A stretch of 64,000 nucleotides of DNA from Arcobacter acticola (GTDB lineage: Bacteria > Campylobacterota > Campylobacteria > Campylobacterales > Arcobacteraceae): contig NZ_CP042652.1 in NCBI RefSeq assembly GCF_013177675.1, forward strand, positions 2,955,072 through 3,019,071, given 5' to 3'. Below the pieces are notes generated by a model. The model saw only the letters and a list, made by a program, of their open reading frames with translations. It did no database searches and was not told the DNA's origin. The translations under genes were made by a program, and so were the position numbers. Shown here piece after piece: positions 1-7,950 of the stretch; position 1 is the stretch's first letter, and the number at the start of each line of letters is the position of its first letter.

Positions 1-56
1 AAAAATATTTGATTTTATGGGGTTGTTAGTATATCTAATTAGTATTTTAATATAAC

Positions 57-101
57 GGGAGTGCCAACATTTTATAGAACACAAAATCTCTGGCACTTCC
101 C
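57..101. repeat. Inverted repeat in leading intergenic region
   Basis: GGGAGTGCCA at 57-66 is complementary to TGGCACTTCCC at 91-101 with one bulged base and a 24-base AT-rich loop. It may be the terminator of a gene to the left of the window or an old element end. No clear T-tract follows. The rest of 1-270 shows no gene. Confidence 0.45.
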
Positions 102-240
102 AAGCTTTTAGTGGTTTGTTTTAAACATTTCTCAACTTTTTACTTCTGGAGCAGTTTTACTAATGAAAAGATTATTCAAAAAGAGCTTATTTTTATATTT
201 ACAAAGCTTAAATAACAGGATTTATTTTACTCTTTTATAA

Positions 241-263
241 TATAATCATAAACCATACAGAAG
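241..263 (+). promoter_or_regulatory. Probable -10 element of the hemerythrin gene at 271
   Basis: TATAAT at 241-246 lies about 25 bases before the ATG at 271, and a GAAGGA ribosome-binding site follows it. No convincing -35 is visible, which is common in Campylobacterota. Assigned by position and consensus only. Confidence 0.4.
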
Positions 264-270
264 GATTTTA

Positions 271-666
271 ATGCAAAACAATGATCAAGAGATACTTATT
301 TGGCGTTCAGAATATAATATTAATAATTTTAAAATAGACTCTGAACATCAAAAACTTTTCGCAATTGCAAGGGAAGCTATAAATGTAACAAAACTAAAAG
401 ATGATATAGAAATTAATACTAAATTAAAAGAAATTATTACTAAACTTTTTGATTATGTAAATTATCATTTTAAAAATAAAGAAATACATGAAAATATTGT
501 TAATACAATAAATGAGTTTGTAAAACAACTTGCAACTTTAAGTGAAGATAGTTTTGAAAAAGAACTAGCTAAACTTATAGATGGAACTATTGTTCATCAT
601 ATAGTTCAAGAAGATAAAAAAATCATCTCTTGGCTAAAAGCCAATTCAAGCCAAAACGATTCCTAG
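271..666 (+). CDS. Hemerythrin-like protein with internal deletion
   Basis: Bacteriohemerythrins bind O2 or sense it through a di-iron site held by an H...HxxxE...HxxxH...HxxxxD ligand set. This 131-residue protein keeps the first His (DSEHQKLF) and the last motif (HHIVQED). Compared with both domains of the next gene it lacks about 16 residues in the middle: the sequence runs from HFKN straight to KEIHENIV. The Glu of HxxxE and the first His of HxxxH are therefore missing, so a normal di-iron centre is doubtful. The reading frame is intact and the start has a good GAAGGA site. It is probably a decayed paralog of the neighbour. Confidence 0.8.
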   Translation: MQNNDQEILIWRSEYNINNFKIDSEHQKLFAIAREAINVTKLKDDIEINTKLKEIITKLFDYVNYHFKNKEIHENIVNTINEFVKQLATLSEDSFEKELAKLIDGTIVHHIVQEDKKIISWLKANSSQNDS

Positions 667-726
667 TTTATTGCTTTTTAGTAATATTTATATACAATTT
701 AAATAATTATACTATTAGGAATTTTT

Positions 727-1569
727 ATGGATAAAAATATTGAAAATTTAATTTGGAAATCAGAATATAACATCGGAAATTTGAAGATAGACCAAGAACA
801 TCAAAAACTCTTTTCCATAGCTAGAAAAACTCTTTCAGTGGTGAAACTAAATAATGATGAACAAGAAATAGGAAAAATAAAAGAGCTAATTACTGAACTA
901 TTTACTTATGTGGGAACACATTTTTCTAATGAACAAAAATACATGAAAGAAGTGAAGTATCCAGAGTTAGAAAATCATATATTACTTCATAAAAACCTAT
1001 TAGATGTGCTAACAAATTTAATATCTCAATTAAATACTATGGAATTAAAAGAGATAGAAAAATCTTTATATAGTTTTATTGAAGAGTATTTTATTAGACA
1101 TATTATTTTAGAAGATAAGAAAATAAATCTCTGGAATTGTTCACTTGAAGATTTAAAAAGTCATTCAGGATGGAAAGATATTTATAGTGTTAATAATGAA
1201 ATTATAGACAAAGAGCACAAAGAACTTTTTAATATTGCACAAGAAGCATTTGCATATGTTGAAGAAAAAGATAAAACTAAAAAAATAAAAGAGATTGTAA
1301 CAGATCTTTATGATTATATGAAAACACACTTTTCTCACGAAGAAAAATTTATGCAAGATATTAATTATCCAAAAAGTGAAGAGCATAAAAAACTTCATAG
1401 GGAGATTATTTTAAAAATAAATGAATTTGTAAAACAACTTCCAACTATGAATATAAGTGATTTTGAAAAAGAGTTATCTAAAATCATAGATATATCTCTT
1501 GTTCATCATATTATTCAAGAAGATAGAAAAATAATTGCATGGGAAAGAATGAATCCACATAAAAAATAG
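727..1569 (+). CDS. Tandem two-domain hemerythrin
   Basis: This 280-residue protein has two complete bacteriohemerythrin domains, about residues 8-135 and 148-275. Each has the full ligand pattern: DQEHQKLF, HFSNE, ENHILLH and IRHIILED in the first; DKEHKELF, HFSHE, EEHKKLH and VHHIIQED in the second. No signal peptide or membrane segment is seen, so it is cytoplasmic. The likely role is O2 binding, storage or delivery in a microaerophile. It follows a truncated paralog by 60 bases and is 8 bases upstream of an ABM-domain gene, so the three may be cotranscribed. Confidence 0.9.
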   Translation: MDKNIENLIWKSEYNIGNLKIDQEHQKLFSIARKTLSVVKLNNDEQEIGKIKELITELFTYVGTHFSNEQKYMKEVKYPELENHILLHKNLLDVLTNLISQLNTMELKEIEKSLYSFIEEYFIRHIILEDKKINLWNCSLEDLKSHSGWKDIYSVNNEIIDKEHKELFNIAQEAFAYVEEKDKTKKIKEIVTDLYDYMKTHFSHEEKFMQDINYPKSEEHKKLHREIILKINEFVKQLPTMNISDFEKELSKIIDISLVHHIIQEDRKIIAWERMNPHKK

Positions 1570-1577
1570 GAGAAACT

Positions 1578-1922
1578 ATGTACGCAGTTATATTTGAAGT
1601 TTGGCCAACAAAAGATGGTAAAGAAGAGTATTTACAAATTGCATCAAAATTAAAAGAATTTTTACAAAATTGTGAAGGATTTATCTCAATTGAGAGATTT
1701 CAAAGCCTAATTGAGGAAAACAAACTTTTAAGTCTATCTTTTTGGGAAGATGAAAAAGCAATAGAAATTTGGAGAAACATGTTTGAACACAGAATCGCTC
1801 AAGATAAAGGAAACACTGGAATCTTTGAAAAGTATAGAATAAGAGTAGCAAATGTTCTAAGAGATTATACGAAAGAAGAAAGAGAACAAGCTCCAAAAGA
1901 TTCAAATGAACATAGAATTTAG
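1578..1922 (+). CDS. Antibiotic biosynthesis monooxygenase (ABM) family protein
   Basis: This 114-residue protein has the compact ferredoxin-like ABM fold pattern: an N-terminal strand MYAVIFEVWP, a helix, then a second strand with FISIERF, and the LSFWEDEKAIEIWR segment typical of the family. ABM proteins include quinol monooxygenases and heme-degrading enzymes; the substrate cannot be told here. SD AGGAGAA precedes the ATG. It follows the hemerythrin gene closely and overlaps the next small gene by 17 bases, so translation of the two is probably coupled. Confidence 0.8.
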   Translation: MYAVIFEVWPTKDGKEEYLQIASKLKEFLQNCEGFISIERFQSLIEENKLLSLSFWEDEKAIEIWRNMFEHRIAQDKGNTGIFEKYRIRVANVLRDYTKEEREQAPKDSNEHRI

Positions 1923-2097
1923 ATTTTTGCAAAAAGCAATTGCTGATAAAAACTATATTTCATTTACCTATGAAGATAAAAACTACAAAAACATCAAACC
2001 TTTAAAACTAGATGATAAGAACAAGCTTCATTGTGATAAAACTTTTTTTGATTTTGAGAAAATAAAGAAATTACAAATTTTGAAGAATAAGTTCTGA
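1906..2097 (+). CDS. Small WYL-like protein
   Basis: This 63-residue basic protein overlaps the ABM gene by 17 bases. The pattern LQKAIADKNYISFTYEDKN followed by IKPLKL and a final FEKIKKLQILKNKF resembles the core of a WYL domain, which binds nucleotides or nucleic acid in regulators. No DNA-binding HTH is present. The match is by eye and weak. The overlap and the continued open frame support a real gene. The function is unknown. Confidence 0.55.
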   Translation: MNIEFRFLQKAIADKNYISFTYEDKNYKNIKPLKLDDKNKLHCDKTFFDFEKIKKLQILKNKF

Positions 2098-2158
2098 AAT
2101 TACACAATTTGTTAATTTTTAAACTATATAATACGCAAATTTATTTTTAAGGATTAAC

Positions 2159-2557
2159 ATGAAAAAAATCGTATTTACTACATTACTATCAATTTCTTCA
2201 ATTTTCGCATTTGATATTGGTTCAGTTACAAAAACTGTAGGTGCAGCAACTGGGATAACTGCTGAATCAATCGGTACACAATTAGCTGATATGGCAAAAG
2301 CAAAAGCTCCTGAAACTGCTGCACAAGCAAAATCTTATTGTACACAAGCTTCAACATATAAATCATTTGTAGGAATTGCTGATGATGGTATGATGGCTAA
2401 AGCTATTGATATTTGTGCTGATAAAGCAAGTGAAGGATTAGAAGGTAAAGTAAGTGAACTAAAAGATAAAGCTACTACTGAAGCTGTAAAAGCTGTAACT
2501 TCTGATTCATCAACTCCATCTTTAATGGGAACAGCAGGTAAATTATTAGGTAACTAA
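2159..2557 (+). CDS. Exported protein of unknown function
   Basis: This 132-residue protein has a clear Sec signal peptide (MKKIVFTTLLSISSIFAF, cleavage near residue 17). The mature part is rich in Ala, Lys and Thr, predicted helical, with two cysteines about 30 residues apart (SYCTQAS and DICADKA) that could form a disulfide. The family is not recognised. It stands alone, with SD AAGGATTAAC before the ATG and a strong terminator directly after it. It is probably periplasmic. Confidence 0.75.
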   Translation: MKKIVFTTLLSISSIFAFDIGSVTKTVGAATGITAESIGTQLADMAKAKAPETAAQAKSYCTQASTYKSFVGIADDGMMAKAIDICADKASEGLEGKVSELKDKATTEAVKAVTSDSSTPSLMGTAGKLLGN

Positions 2558-2565
2558 TACTTTTG

Positions 2566-2602
2566 TCAAACCCTTTTTGGGTTTGATATTCTTTTTTTAT
2601 TT
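2566..2602 (+). terminator. Rho-independent terminator after the exported protein gene
   Basis: TCAAACCC (2566-2573), loop TTTTT and GGGTTTGA (2579-2586) form an 8-bp stem, followed by a T-rich tract to about 2602. It lies 9 bases after the stop codon at 2557. Confidence 0.85.
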
Positions 2603-2655
2603 TCTCTTTACAACAAATAAATGTTATGATTCATAAAAAAAATATAGGTAATAAT

Positions 2656-3477
2656 ATGAATACAACAGACTTAATGAATACCGCTCTTAAATTAGCACAC
2701 CTTGATAAAATGCCTTATGATACAGATATCATAGTTGCAGGGGAAAACATAAAAAAAGTACTTATTGGTATAGATATGGAAACTCCAGAGCTATTACTTG
2801 CACAACAATTGGGATTTGACTGCGTTGTATCTCACCATCCAAAAGCAGATTCATGTGTAGTTGATTTTGCAAAAGTTATGGATGTGCAAATAGATAGAAT
2901 GGTAAAATCAGGAATTCCAATAAACAAAGCTCAAAAAGTTCTTCGAGCAAAACAAATAAGTATAGATATGACAAAACACGCTTCAAACTATGACCGAGTT
3001 AGTTCAGCGGCAAGACTTATGAAAATGCCATATCTAAATATACATATTCCAGCTGATTTTATAACAGAAGAAATCGTACAAACAAGACTAGATAAGGCAT
3101 TTAAAGATAAGCCAAAAACAAAACTAAAAGATATCATTGAAGAATTAAATTCATGGGAATATTTTATAGATAAAGTTGCTCAACCAATTATTAGAGTTGG
3201 TTCAAATGATGACTACGCAGGTAAAATTGAAGTTCTTATGTCAGGTGGAACAAACGGTGGAGCAGATGTTTATAAATCATATTTCCATGCAGGTGTCGGA
3301 ACAATAATAGCAATGCACGTTCCAGAAGATGTGCAAAAAGCAGTAATAGAACAAAACATCGGAAATATAATCATAGCACCTCATATGCCAAGTGATAGTA
3401 TTGGTTTACTTGAAATTGTGAAGGCTTGGAGAGCTCAAGGTGTTGAAGTGACTTGTATGAGTGGGATTGTGGAGTAA
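2656..3477 (+). CDS. NIF3-like dinuclear metal protein (YbgI family)
   Basis: NIF3/YbgI proteins are toroidal oligomers with a di-metal site; some are annotated as GTP cyclohydrolase 1 type 2-like, but the cellular role is unsettled. The motif DCVVSHHPKAD (around residue 65) carries the metal-binding HH pair and a later stretch IIIAPHMPSDSIG supplies further polar ligands. The start is taken at the ATG at 2656, which has AGGTAAT upstream; an in-frame ATG at 2626 would add ten residues but has no ribosome site. The product is about 273 residues, slightly longer than the E. coli protein. It is a single gene with cytoplasmic features. Confidence 0.75.
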   Translation: MNTTDLMNTALKLAHLDKMPYDTDIIVAGENIKKVLIGIDMETPELLLAQQLGFDCVVSHHPKADSCVVDFAKVMDVQIDRMVKSGIPINKAQKVLRAKQISIDMTKHASNYDRVSSAARLMKMPYLNIHIPADFITEEIVQTRLDKAFKDKPKTKLKDIIEELNSWEYFIDKVAQPIIRVGSNDDYAGKIEVLMSGGTNGGADVYKSYFHAGVGTIIAMHVPEDVQKAVIEQNIGNIIIAPHMPSDSIGLLEIVKAWRAQGVEVTCMSGIVE

Positions 3478-3500
3478 AGATTTATATAACTCTCTACGCC

Positions 3501-4784
3501 CTATTCACTTTCAAAAAACACCTCTTTTTTAACTACTTCACCCATAGTTCTATAATCAATATTTTCTTTTGATTTTTCCTTATTTAACCACTTGTTTATA
3601 TAATCTTTTCCATTGTACATTTGCGTTTGTCTTTCTATATCAAATATTCTATAAGAAGAATCATTTCCAACATGGGATTGATAAGCCCAATTCCCATAGT
3701 TTGAAGCTGGATTATAATCTACTAAAAGGCTTTCAAAAAAAGCAGCCCCTATTCTCCAATCTAGTCCAAGATTTTTTACAAAATAACTGGCTACTATTTG
3801 CCTATTTCTATTACTAAGCCAAGCACTTGATTTGAGTTCATTTATACTTGCATCTATTAAATCAACTCCCGTTGATGCATTAAAGAAATTTTTTAGAGAC
3901 TTTTCATCTTTTCTAAAGTTATAGTTTATTTCTTTTATTCCCGATTTTAAAAAGAGTTTATTTTCACTATATTTCATTACCAAATAAAAAAAGTCTCTCC
4001 ATAAAAGTTCAAAATAAATCCAGTAAGAAGAATCACTTTTATATGTTTTTTCTTCTTGTATTTTAATCTCATGATAAATTCTTCTAGGACTTATACACCC
4101 AATTGCTAGATATGCTGAAAACTTAGTTGAATTATCAAAACCACTCATTTCATTTCTTGTTGATTTGTATTCATGAATTTTAGGAAGATACATTTCTAGT
4201 TGTTTCAAGGCTTCATCTTCTCCACCTTTGAAAACTATGGCATTTGAATTTTGTATTGATACTGTAGGAATTTTTATATCAAGAGATTTAAATTCAATAG
4301 TTTTTTTTCTAAAAATTTTATCAAGTGGTTTTTGAATTTCTATCTTTTCAGCTTTATTTCTAAAGTGAGAGAAACTCTTTTTATAATCAAAAACAAAAGG
4401 TTCAATCATTGTTTGAGAAAAGAAAGATTTATAAGGGTATTTTTGAAGTTTCTTTTCAAAAGATTTTTCTTCAGTCCCAACTTCCTCATCATAATAAATA
4501 GTAATCTCATAAGACCCAGAAAGTTCTTTTAAACTTTGTTCAATATCATCAACGATACCTAGATTTATATCATATTTCAAAAGATTGGTTTTAAGACAAA
4601 GCAGTGATTCTTTGATTAGTTTTTCTCTAAAAATATCACACTTTTTAAAGTCAAATATCTCGCCTTTGAGTAATTCTAAACTATATAATCCTAAGACATA
4701 ATCATTTTCATTACATGCGTCATATAAACAGTGGTTATCATCAATTCGAAGATTGTTTCTAAATATTATTATTGCTAATTTCAT
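3501..4784 (-). CDS. Cryptochrome/photolyase, DASH type
   Basis: This 427-residue flavoprotein has an N-terminal alpha/beta antenna domain (FRNNLRIDDN) and a C-terminal FAD-binding helical domain. The segment FDNSTKFSAYLAIGCISPR, then SSYWIYFELLWRDFF and a late GNDSSYRIFDIERQTQMY closely follow the cry-DASH pattern. DASH proteins repair cyclobutane pyrimidine dimers in single-stranded DNA and may also sense blue light. The C-terminus stops soon after YINKWLNKE, so no long tail is present. The gene is convergent with the NIF3-like gene. Confidence 0.88.
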   Translation of the reverse strand: MKLAIIIFRNNLRIDDNHCLYDACNENDYVLGLYSLELLKGEIFDFKKCDIFREKLIKESLLCLKTNLLKYDINLGIVDDIEQSLKELSGSYEITIYYDEEVGTEEKSFEKKLQKYPYKSFFSQTMIEPFVFDYKKSFSHFRNKAEKIEIQKPLDKIFRKKTIEFKSLDIKIPTVSIQNSNAIVFKGGEDEALKQLEMYLPKIHEYKSTRNEMSGFDNSTKFSAYLAIGCISPRRIYHEIKIQEEKTYKSDSSYWIYFELLWRDFFYLVMKYSENKLFLKSGIKEINYNFRKDEKSLKNFFNASTGVDLIDASINELKSSAWLSNRNRQIVASYFVKNLGLDWRIGAAFFESLLVDYNPASNYGNWAYQSHVGNDSSYRIFDIERQTQMYNGKDYINKWLNKEKSKENIDYRTMGEVVKKEVFFESE

Positions 4785-4830
4785 GTTTGTATTTTAGCAA
4801 AGGACAAAGAGTTTTAATAATGATATATTG

Positions 4831-5199
4831 TTAGTTAATATAATCTTTTAATTCTAGTATCTTATTTTCCAATTCTTCTAGTTCATTAGAACAAATATCA
4901 AAAACTGTTTCTGAGTCAATATCTACATAATGATGAGAAATAAAATCTCTAGTTTTAATAATTCTACTCCAATAATTTTTATCTGAAACTTTTAATAAAA
5001 GACCTCGTTCCCTTTTATCTAAGTTTTTTAAAGCTTCGCCAATAGCTTGAATTCTCATTGAAATTGCATCTAATTTATCAAGACCATCATCTGAATCTAA
5101 AAAATCATCACTTGATTTTATACTTTTAAATCTTCTATTTATTAGTCTAATACTTTCTAAAATAAAATCAATTAGTTCGATAGTTGTAGATTTATCCAT
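4831..5199 (-). CDS. hepT: HepT-like HEPN ribonuclease toxin
   Basis: This 122-residue all-helical protein carries the HEPN RNase motif RX4HXY as RDFISHHY in its second half. HepT toxins cleave RNA and are neutralised by a partner MntA nucleotidyltransferase that adds AMP to the motif Tyr. The gene overlaps the upstream nucleotidyltransferase gene by 8 bases, antitoxin first, which is the standard arrangement. The active-site residues are all present, so the toxin looks competent. Family and pairing are clear; the biological trigger is not. Confidence 0.85.
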   Translation of the reverse strand: MDKSTTIELIDFILESIRLINRRFKSIKSSDDFLDSDDGLDKLDAISMRIQAIGEALKNLDKRERGLLLKVSDKNYWSRIIKTRDFISHHYVDIDSETVFDICSNELEELENKILELKDYIN

Positions 5200-5482
5200 A
5201 AATTACTTCTTTTTGAATTTCATTAAAAATAGCGCCACCACTTCTTTTGTGTTTATGCATTAAATCTATTTTTTTATTATAAAGCTCTTCTAAAAATACC
5301 CATAATCCTGAGATATTTTTAAATGTTTTATTTTTAAACTCTACATATATATCGATATCACTATTTTCAGTTTGCATATCTTTTGCATAACTTCCGAAAA
5401 GTCCTATTTTATCAACTTCAAAAGTATTTTGAATATAATCTTTTTTTTGAATAAGTTTTTCTAAAATATCATTTTTTGTCAT
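5192..5482 (-). CDS. mntA: MntA-like nucleotidyltransferase antitoxin
   Basis: This 96-residue minimal nucleotidyltransferase has the signature GSX10DXD, read as LFGSYAKDMQTENSDIDIYV. In the HepT/MntA systems this enzyme AMPylates the HepT Tyr and abolishes RNase activity. It is the first gene of a two-gene operon, with SD GGGAG shortly before the ATG. The length is typical for the family. Confidence 0.85.
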   Translation of the reverse strand: MTKNDILEKLIQKKDYIQNTFEVDKIGLFGSYAKDMQTENSDIDIYVEFKNKTFKNISGLWVFLEELYNKKIDLMHKHKRSGGAIFNEIQKEVIYG

Positions 5483-5550
5483 TTAGTCTCCCTTATTGTT
5501 TTCATTATTATAACTAATATTTTTATAATAAATACAGAAGATATATATAT

Positions 5551-5640
5551 TTTGAGTTTAGTACTGTTTCTTGTAGCTAGATATTTAATTGCTTTTTTAG
5601 ATGAAATAATTAAGTATACTATCCCAAGAATTTTAATTTT
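5551..5640 (+). repeat. Degenerate direct repeat, copy A
   Basis: A stretch with TTTAGTAC, TAGATATTTAA and ATTAAGTATACT recurs in the same order and orientation at 7832-7931, on the other side of the IS110 element. Both copies stay open in the plus strand and end in a stop codon, giving related short peptides (core ARYLIAFL here, VRYLTTIL in the other). It may be a remnant of a transposase end or of an older duplicated insertion site. The rest of 5483-5819 shows no gene. Confidence 0.45.
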
Positions 5641-5819
5641 TAGAATTTTTAAATAAGCCTTCCTATAAAAGATAGCTTAAATAAAAGATAAAATAAAAAA
5701 AGTGCATACTTTTAGGTTTTATCTTTAAAGTACTATAAAAAATAGTATTTTGAAGATGAAATTTATTTCATCGTGAACAAGTAAAATGGTATTGGCTTTT
5801 ATATAATTGCCAATTTATA

Positions 5820-5869
5820 GTATTAAATTATTTGTTTGAGTTTTTTTACAATTTACTGTTAATTACATC
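5820..5869. repeat. Left arm of outer inverted repeat of the IS110 element
   Basis: The reverse complement begins GATGTAATTAAC and ends TTTAATAC, matching 7300-7351 over most of about 50 positions with one 2-base gap. It sits directly outside the inner 18-bp repeat on this side. Confidence 0.7.
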
Positions 5870-5872
5870 TAA

Positions 5873-5890
5873 AATTAAGATTAAGGATGT
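5873..5890. repeat. Left arm of inner 18-bp inverted repeat
   Basis: AATTAAGATTAAGGATGT is the exact reverse complement of 7129-7146. It spans the last codons and stop of the transposase gene. Confidence 0.85.
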
Positions 5891-7125
5891 GCTACAAATA
5901 CACGTGTTGGATTATATGCTTGGTTATGATTATAGATAGCCCAAATAATATAAGCTAGTTTTCTAGCAACTATTATCAAAGCTTCTTTTTTAGCACGACC
6001 TGATGCTACTTGATTTCTAAATATTTGTTTTAGTTCACTATTATGCCTGATTGCTGCAACTGATGCTAAATACAATGCTTTTTTTGCATATCTAGCTCCT
6101 CGTTTAGCTAAGTGTCCATATTTTAAAGTATTACCTGATTGTTCTTGAGTTGGATAAAGCCCTAAATAACCAATTAAAGATTTAGCATCTTTAAATCTAT
6201 CAAGATTTCCACATTCAGCAAGTAATGCTAATAGGGTTTTATCAGATACTCCAGGAATTGTTCTTAAGTTATCTAATACAGAGGAGATATAATCTTCATC
6301 CTCTTTATTCTCTTGTGTAGATTCAATTTGTTTATCAAATATTTTTATCATCTCTTCTTCTAAAGATTTGATTTCTTCTTGCAATGCTCTAATAAGCTTA
6401 ATATTTGATCTGATAAAAAATGCTCTAGCATCTTTGGCTACTCCTGAATAAATTGTATCTTTTGCTATTGATAATAAATGTTCAGCTTTAACTTGATTAA
6501 AATTATTACCTTTTATATTTCTAAAAAGTTTTAATATTCTATCAACTGAAACATACTCAAAGTGTTTAGCTGTAGGATACTTTTCAAGTAATATTAAACC
6601 TGTTACACTAAAAGGATCTTTAATAACTTTATCTAGTTCTGGAAATACAACAGCAAGTAGTGATGATGTTTCTCTTTTAAGTGATTTTAGTTTTTCTTTA
6701 ATATTCTCTTTATGTCGAAATAATACTTTTAAGGATTGTACTTGTTCTTCATTTACATACCCTTTTGAGTATCTTCCACTTTTAATTAAAAGTGCAATTA
6801 TCATAGAATCTATATTGTCATTTTTAACATACTTCATAGTAAGCATATTCCTATATTGTGAAGTTTGATATGGATTTAATAATATCACATTATAATTTAA
6901 ATCTTTTAAGTACCTATAAAGATTTTCAAATAGTAATCCTGTAGCCTCCATGCCAATAAGAATATCTTTAGTATCACAGTTAAGTGATTCAATATTATTG
7001 ATTAGTTTTTTAAATCCAGCAGTTGATGAATTAAAAGGAAATGGTTTTATTATCATCTCTTCTTTATCATTAATCACACTACAAACACTAAAAGCTTTAG
7101 CAATGTCTATTCCAATATAAAACAT
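5881..7125 (-). CDS. IS110-family transposase (DEDD/RuvC-like plus serine domain)
   Basis: This 414-residue protein begins MFYIGIDIAKAF, the first acidic residue of the RuvC-like DEDD domain, with GMEATGLLFENLYRYL as the second segment. A central coiled region follows. The C-terminal Transposase_20 domain reads LRTIPGVSDKTLLALLAE, then IGYLGLYPTQEQSG and GHLAKRGARYAKKALY, with the Ser of EQSG as the likely nucleophile. IS110 recombinases use a bridge RNA encoded in the element. The ribosome site AAGGATGT is part of the inner inverted repeat. The gene is full length and looks intact. Confidence 0.92.
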   Translation of the reverse strand: MFYIGIDIAKAFSVCSVINDKEEMIIKPFPFNSSTAGFKKLINNIESLNCDTKDILIGMEATGLLFENLYRYLKDLNYNVILLNPYQTSQYRNMLTMKYVKNDNIDSMIIALLIKSGRYSKGYVNEEQVQSLKVLFRHKENIKEKLKSLKRETSSLLAVVFPELDKVIKDPFSVTGLILLEKYPTAKHFEYVSVDRILKLFRNIKGNNFNQVKAEHLLSIAKDTIYSGVAKDARAFFIRSNIKLIRALQEEIKSLEEEMIKIFDKQIESTQENKEDEDYISSVLDNLRTIPGVSDKTLLALLAECGNLDRFKDAKSLIGYLGLYPTQEQSGNTLKYGHLAKRGARYAKKALYLASVAAIRHNSELKQIFRNQVASGRAKKEALIIVARKLAYIIWAIYNHNQAYNPTRVFVAHP

Positions 7126-7128
7126 AAT

Positions 7129-7146
7129 ACATCCTTAATCTTAATT
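7129..7146. repeat. Right arm of inner 18-bp inverted repeat
   Basis: ACATCCTTAATCTTAATT is the exact reverse complement of 5873-5890. On the minus strand it supplies AAGGA as the ribosome-binding site for the transposase start at 7125. Confidence 0.85.
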
Positions 7147-7299
7147 CTTGATTTATGCTCACAGCCTCCTATTATGGATGGTAAGAGATATAACACTTCC
7201 ATAGCTTCCTAAATAGGTGAGTTTATACAATCAAAATAATACGCTTTGTTTGGTGATATAAATTAAATATTATTCACAAGGAAAAGAAGATCATTTAAT
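7147..7299 (-). ncRNA. Candidate bridge RNA region of the IS110 element
   Basis: This 153-base non-coding stretch lies directly 5' of the transposase, where IS110-group elements encode their bridge RNA. It can fold into a two-tier stem: CCTAT (7168-7172) with ATAGG (7213-7217), and inside it TATGGA (7173-7178) with TCCATA (7198-7203), leaving an open 19-base loop (7179-7197). A stem with an internal bulge and a large loop is what a guide loop would look like. Expression and guide matches are not shown. Confidence 0.4.
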
Positions 7300-7351
7300 G
7301 ATGTAATTAACTGTGAATTGTAAAAAAATTTAAACTAATTAAATTTAATAC
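7300..7351. repeat. Right arm of outer inverted repeat of the IS110 element
   Basis: It starts GATGTAATTAAC and ends TTTAATAC, pairing with 5820-5869. It lies about 75 bases before the DUF2237 gene. Confidence 0.7.
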
Positions 7352-7426
7352 AAACATAAATAATATATACAACTTTTATTCTGTTTTAGTAATAAAAGTT
7401 GATTATGTATTATAGGAGGAAATAAT

Positions 7427-7795
7427 ATGCAAAAGAAGTTAAATGTGCTAAGTGAACCACTAGAACCCTGTAGTGTAAATCCTCTAACTGGATACTATCG
7501 TGATGGTTGTTGTTTTTCAGGAAAAGAAAATGCTGCTATTCATGCTGTTTGTATCTATGCGACTAAAGAATTCTTGGAATATTCTAAAGAAGCTGGTAAT
7601 GATCTTTCAACTCCAATACCTGAATATAACTTCCCAGGTGTTAAACCAGGAGAGAGTTGGTGTTTAGGAGGATATAGTTTTGTCAAAGCACATCAAGCAG
7701 GTAAAGCACCTCAGATATTTATACATTCTACACATGAACGTATGTTAGAACTCATTGATTTAGAAACATTGAAATCTTACGCTATTGATTTATAA
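7427..7795 (+). CDS. DUF2237 family protein
   Basis: This 122-residue protein matches DUF2237 throughout: PLEPCSVNPLTGYYRDGCC near the N-terminus, then GNDLSTPIPEYNFPGVKPG, WCLGG and a late HERMLELIDLETLK. The family is widespread, soluble and of unknown biochemical function; the conserved Cys residues suggest metal binding or redox activity. A strong AGGAGGAAATAAT ribosome site precedes the ATG. It is a single gene isolated between the IS110 element and a toxin-antitoxin pair. Confidence 0.88.
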   Translation: MQKKLNVLSEPLEPCSVNPLTGYYRDGCCFSGKENAAIHAVCIYATKEFLEYSKEAGNDLSTPIPEYNFPGVKPGESWCLGGYSFVKAHQAGKAPQIFIHSTHERMLELIDLETLKSYAIDL

Positions 7796-7831
7796 GATAA
7801 GTGCATTAGGTTGATTTAGATATTAAAATAT

Positions 7832-7931
7832 TTTTGATTTAGTACAGTTTGTAGCAGTTAGATATTTAACTACTATTTTGGAGTGTTCAAGGTTCTGTGT
7901 CAGTATTAAGTATACTGTCTCCGAATTTCTG
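7832..7931 (+). repeat. Degenerate direct repeat, copy B
   Basis: This is the counterpart of 5551-5640 in the same orientation, sharing TTTAGTAC, TAGATATTTAA and ATTAAGTATACTGTC. It is open on the plus strand up to the TAG at about 7934, and carries a 12-base or longer insertion relative to copy A. Probably an element remnant. Confidence 0.45.
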
Positions 7932-7950
7932 GAGTAGATTATTCTACTCC
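7931..7950. terminator. Hairpin directly after the RelE-type toxin gene
   Basis: GGAGTAGA, loop TTAT and TCTACTCC form a perfect 8-bp stem adjoining the stop codon at 7951. No long T-tract follows, so termination may be weak. Confidence 0.5.

Larger units (their letters stand above)
5820..7351 (-). mobile_element. IS110-family insertion sequence with nested inverted repeats
   Basis: The element carries one DEDD-type transposase gene on the minus strand. It is bordered by an imperfect inverted repeat of about 50 bp (5820-5869 and 7300-7351) and by a perfect 18-bp inverted repeat hugging the gene (5873-5890 and 7129-7146). The boundaries are inferred from these repeats; IS110 elements usually lack long terminal repeats, so the real ends may differ. 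The 153 bases between the inner and outer repeats on the 5' side of the gene have no counterpart on the 3' side and may encode a bridge RNA. Confidence 0.6.

Noticed and set aside
2626..2655. Ten-residue N-terminal extension of the NIF3-like protein
   Set aside because: No ribosome site before the ATG at 2626, whereas the ATG at 2656 has one.
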